In this document: positions 7,743 to 10,023 of the stretch, in pieces
Layout of the letters: the number at the start of each line of letters is the position of its first letter
Numbering within the stretch: position 1 is the first letter of the stretch
Source of the DNA: Candidatus Phaeomarinibacter sp.
GTDB taxonomy: Bacteria; Pseudomonadota; Alphaproteobacteria; CGMCC-115125
Direction of reading: 5' to 3'
Assembly: GCA_028279995.1 (NCBI GenBank)
Contig: JANQMQ010000697.1
Span: 1-10,023, forward strand
DNA: 10,023 nt
Notes under the pieces: generated by a model
What the model was told of the DNA's origin: nothing
Database searches by the model: none
Seen by the model: the letters and a program-made list of their open reading frames with translations, nothing else
Translations under genes and position numbers: made by a program

Positions 7743-8510
7743 ATGGCCACCACAGAAATCATAAAACGGACTCATCCCGTGCAACGCATCCCGTCCCTGC
7801 CGAAATCAATGCGCTTCCGAGATGTTCTCGGCGAGGGCCGCGCCATTCTGGAACTTGGGACTTTGCCCGCGTCCCTGCCAGCCCTCTTGAGCCTCAGCCC
7901 GCGTGGCGATGGGCAACCGGTGCTGACCCTGCCGGGCCTGATGGCGTCTGATACATCCATGGCCATCATGCGCCGTTTCCTGCGGGAGCTTGGCTACTCG
8001 GTCCATCCCTGGAAGCTGGGCCGCAATCTCGGCCCCAATGCGGAGCTACGCGCGGGCATGATGGCGCGGCTGGAGGAAATCGAAAGCCGGGTCGGACGCC
8101 GCGTGTCCATCATCGGCTGGTCGCTTGGCGGCATCTATGCCCGCGAACTCGCACGCCGCTCGCCGCGGCTGGTGCGCCAGGTCATTACCCTGGCCAGCCC
8201 CTTTGCGGCGGGTATGCGCATGGACAACAACTATGTGGACGAAGCCTTGGCAGAGCGCCTGCGCACACCGCCGCCCGTCCCCTGCACAGCGCTCTATACA
8301 CGCCATGACGGCGTCGTCCCCTGGCAGACCTGCCGCGAGGATGTTCATCCGCATACAGAAAATATTGAAATCCCGGCCACCCATATCGGCATTGGCGTCA
8401 ACGCACTGGCCCTTTATGCCATCGCGGATCGTCTGGCGCAGCCGGAAGGCAAGTGGCAGCCCTTCAAGAAGAATGGCGTCAAGTCCGTGCTCTATCGCGA
8501 ACGAGGCTAA
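7743..8510 (+). CDS. Alpha/beta hydrolase (esterase/lipase-like)
   Basis: This 255-residue cytoplasmic-looking protein has the serine hydrolase signature. LTLPGLMASD (61-70) is likely the oxyanion-hole strand, and GWSLGG (125-130) is the nucleophile elbow with Ser127. Asp189 in TRHDGVVPW and His214 in PATHIGIG fit the other members of the triad in position and context. HTENIEIPATHIGIGVNALALYAIADRL resembles the end of PGAP1/lipase-like hydrolases. There is no signal peptide or membrane segment. Substrate cannot be told from sequence. The ATG at 7743 has no Shine-Dalgarno sequence, so the message may be leaderless or the start may differ, for example Met23 (MRFRDVLGEG). The stop is 3 bp before the GTG of the MFS gene, so the two are almost surely cotranscribed. 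Divergent from the SDR gene. Confidence 0.85.
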   Translation: MATTEIIKRTHPVQRIPSLPKSMRFRDVLGEGRAILELGTLPASLPALLSLSPRGDGQPVLTLPGLMASDTSMAIMRRFLRELGYSVHPWKLGRNLGPNAELRAGMMARLEEIESRVGRRVSIIGWSLGGIYARELARRSPRLVRQVITLASPFAAGMRMDNNYVDEALAERLRTPPPVPCTALYTRHDGVVPWQTCREDVHPHTENIEIPATHIGIGVNALALYAIADRLAQPEGKWQPFKKNGVKSVLYRERG

Positions 8511-8513
8511 GGC

Positions 8514-9791
8514 GTGACAAGTGCGGCTGAGAGCACGCAGACGCCGGTCGCGAAACGCGCCCTTCCCTTCCTGCTCATCACCATTCTGATCGATGCCATC
8601 GGACTTGGCATTATTGTCCCGGTATTACCGAGCCTGATAACCGAGGTCACGGAACTCGACCTGTCTGACGCGGCCCTGTGGGGTGGTGCGCTGATCTTCA
8701 TCTATGCGCTGATGAGTTTTCTGTTCGCCCCGGTGCTCGGCAACCTGTCAGACAGGTTCGGCCGCCGCCCGGTCCTCATTATTGGCCTCGTCGTCCTTGG
8801 CATCGATTACATCATCATGGCCCTGGCGCCCAACATCTGGTGGCTGCTGGTGGGCCGCACCATGTCGGGCATAGCAGCCGCCACCTTCACCACCGCCAAT
8901 GCCTACATCGCCGACGTATCAACGCCGGAAAACCGCGCAAAATCATACGGCCTGCTGGGCGCGGCCTGGGGGACGGGCTTCATGCTGGGGCCGGTGCTCG
9001 GCGGGCTGGTGGCGGATTTCGCAGACAGCGCACGGGCGCCCTTCTACCTCGCAGCCTTCCTTGCCCTCGCCAATGCGCTTTATGGCTACCTCCTGTTGCC
9101 GGAGAGCCTTGCCCAAGACAAACGCCGTCCCTTTGATCTCAAGCGGGCCAACACGATTGGCGCCGTGCGCATGGTCGCAAGACATCCCGGCATGCTCGGG
9201 CTGTTGGCTGCCATGATCTGCTACCAGATCGGCCATGATGCCAACCCCGCCATCTGGTCTTTCTACACCATGTACAAGTTCGGCTGGGACGCAGGCGACA
9301 TCGGCTGGTCCCTCGGCTTTGTTGGCATCTGCCTTATCTTCTCCATGGGCTGGCTCACCGGCTATGCCGTCCCAAGACTGGGTGAAAAGCGCGCGATCAT
9401 TGTCGGGTTCACATGCGCCGGTATCGGCTTTCTGGGATACGCCCTCGCCACCCAGAGCTGGATGATGTACGCGGCGACGATCTTTTTCGCCATGGTCGGC
9501 GTCGGCTCTTCCGCCCTGCGGTCGGTGCTGTCCAAACAGGTCTCCGAAACCGAACAGGGAGAGCTACAAGGTGCCATCACCAGCGTTATGGGCCTCACCG
9601 CCATCTTCACCCCGCTGGTGATGACGGGTCTTTTCTCAACCTTCACCGGCGACGACGCGCCCATCCATCTGCCGGGCGCACCGTACCTGCTGGCCACACT
9701 TACGATGGTCATCAGCATCCTGCTTGTCGTGAGCTACATCGGCCGCCTTGCCGTCAGACCCCAACCCGCCAGCAGCAACAACACCGACTAG
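8514..9791 (+). CDS. MFS transporter, TCR/Tet (TetA-like) type
   Basis: The product is a 425-residue, 12-helix major facilitator, probably a proton-coupled drug/metabolite exporter of the inner membrane. Helix 1 reads [24 protein letters not shown] (16-39), much like TetA including the Asp in the helix. Motif [13 protein letters not shown] (76-87), is complete in the loop between helices 2 and 3. [21 protein letters not shown] (104-124) fits motif B, and [19 protein letters not shown] (146-164) fits motif C of the drug/H+ antiporters. A Gly/Ala-rich second half covers helices 7-12, and the tail is short ([11 protein letters not shown]). The GTG at 8514 follows GAGG by 7 nt, that site lying over the end of the hydrolase gene, so translation is likely coupled. 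Tetracycline export is not implied; most chromosomal relatives have unknown substrates. The end overlaps the convergent CDF gene by 4 bp. Confidence 0.92.
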   Translation: MTSAAESTQTPVAKRALPFLLITILIDAIGLGIIVPVLPSLITEVTELDLSDAALWGGALIFIYALMSFLFAPVLGNLSDRFGRRPVLIIGLVVLGIDYIIMALAPNIWWLLVGRTMSGIAAATFTTANAYIADVSTPENRAKSYGLLGAAWGTGFMLGPVLGGLVADFADSARAPFYLAAFLALANALYGYLLLPESLAQDKRRPFDLKRANTIGAVRMVARHPGMLGLLAAMICYQIGHDANPAIWSFYTMYKFGWDAGDIGWSLGFVGICLIFSMGWLTGYAVPRLGEKRAIIVGFTCAGIGFLGYALATQSWMMYAATIFFAMVGVGSSALRSVLSKQVSETEQGELQGAITSVMGLTAIFTPLVMTGLFSTFTGDDAPIHLPGAPYLLATLTMVISILLVVSYIGRLAVRPQPASSNNTD

Positions 9792-10023
9792 GCAGCGGCA
9801 GGAACCATCTGCAGCTCGGCGCGCGCCTGCCTGATAATCGAGATGGCAGAGCTTGTGAACAGCCAGGCCATGAATGCCGCCACTGCCAGATCCGGCCAGG
9901 GTGTTCCCGTAACGGCCACCATGCCAGCGGCGGCAATCACCGCCGTGTTGCCGATGGCATCATTGCGGCTGCACAGCCAGACTGATCGCACATTGGCATC
10001 ACCATCGCGAAACCGCATCAGGA
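9788..10023 (-). CDS. Cation diffusion facilitator-type transporter (C-terminal part; start off the right edge)
   Basis: These last 78 codons run from the window edge to TAG at 9788-9790. They read LMRFRDGDANVRSVWLCSRN, then DAIGNTAVIAAAGMVAVTGT (a membrane helix), then WPDLAVAAFMAWLFTSSAIS (another helix), and end [16 protein letters not shown]. This pattern resembles the last two helices of small CDF/CzcD-like cation transporters (about 200 residues) that lack the long cytoplasmic domain. The HxxxD metal motif of helix 5 appears here as Cys-Ser-Arg-Asn-Asp, that is CxxxD; I believe this is normal for this subfamily but cannot confirm it. The Met at 10018 is internal, not the start, since the frame continues upstream. 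Metal specificity cannot be judged. The stop overlaps that of the convergent MFS gene. Confidence 0.8.
   Translation of the reverse strand, partial: LMRFRDGDANVRSVWLCSRNDAIGNTAVIAAAGMVAVTGTPWPDLAVAAFMAWLFTSSAISIIRQARAELQMVPAAA

Overview
The window looks like chromosomal DNA of an alphaproteobacterium. It is GC-rich, most genes lie on the minus strand, and rod-shape genes (mreB, mreC) sit directly downstream of a long-form leuA, an arrangement I recall from Hyphomicrobiales-like genomes. The exact order or genus cannot be fixed from this sequence. Most content is housekeeping, and I see no insertion sequence, CRISPR array, tRNA, rRNA or phage gene.

Layout, left to right. 1-763 (-): the N-terminal 254 codons of mreC, which runs off the left edge and starts at a GTG. 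958-1998 (-): complete mreB. 2101-3687 (-): complete leuA, separated from mreB by a strong 12-bp hairpin. 3697-3946 (-): the leuA leader, which contains a short Leu-rich peptide (seven Leu codons in its last 14), an intrinsic terminator just before leuA, and several mutually exclusive pairings. This is a textbook-style transcription attenuator. 4253-5248 (-): a LysR-type regulator. 5424-6620 (-): purT, formate-dependent GAR transformylase. 6645-7616 (-): a short-chain dehydrogenase reading frame that is intact except for one in-frame TGA, in place of a probable Trp, three codons before the catalytic Tyr.

From about 7617 the layout changes. A 126-bp divergent promoter region carries a 15-bp inverted repeat. 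It is followed on the plus strand by an alpha/beta hydrolase (7743-8510) and, 3 bp later, a 12-TM TetA-like MFS transporter (8514-9791), which probably form an operon. The transporter converges on the C-terminal part of a cation diffusion facilitator (minus strand, running off the right edge). The two stop codons overlap in one CTAG.

Functionally, mreB and mreC belong to the elongasome, leuA commits carbon to leucine and is probably controlled by leucyl-tRNA charging through its leader, and purT supplies purine precursors. The right-hand third is an accessory redox, hydrolase and transport cluster of unknown substrate. The observations most worth checking are the leuA attenuator with its overlapping pairings and the single nonsense codon in the SDR gene.
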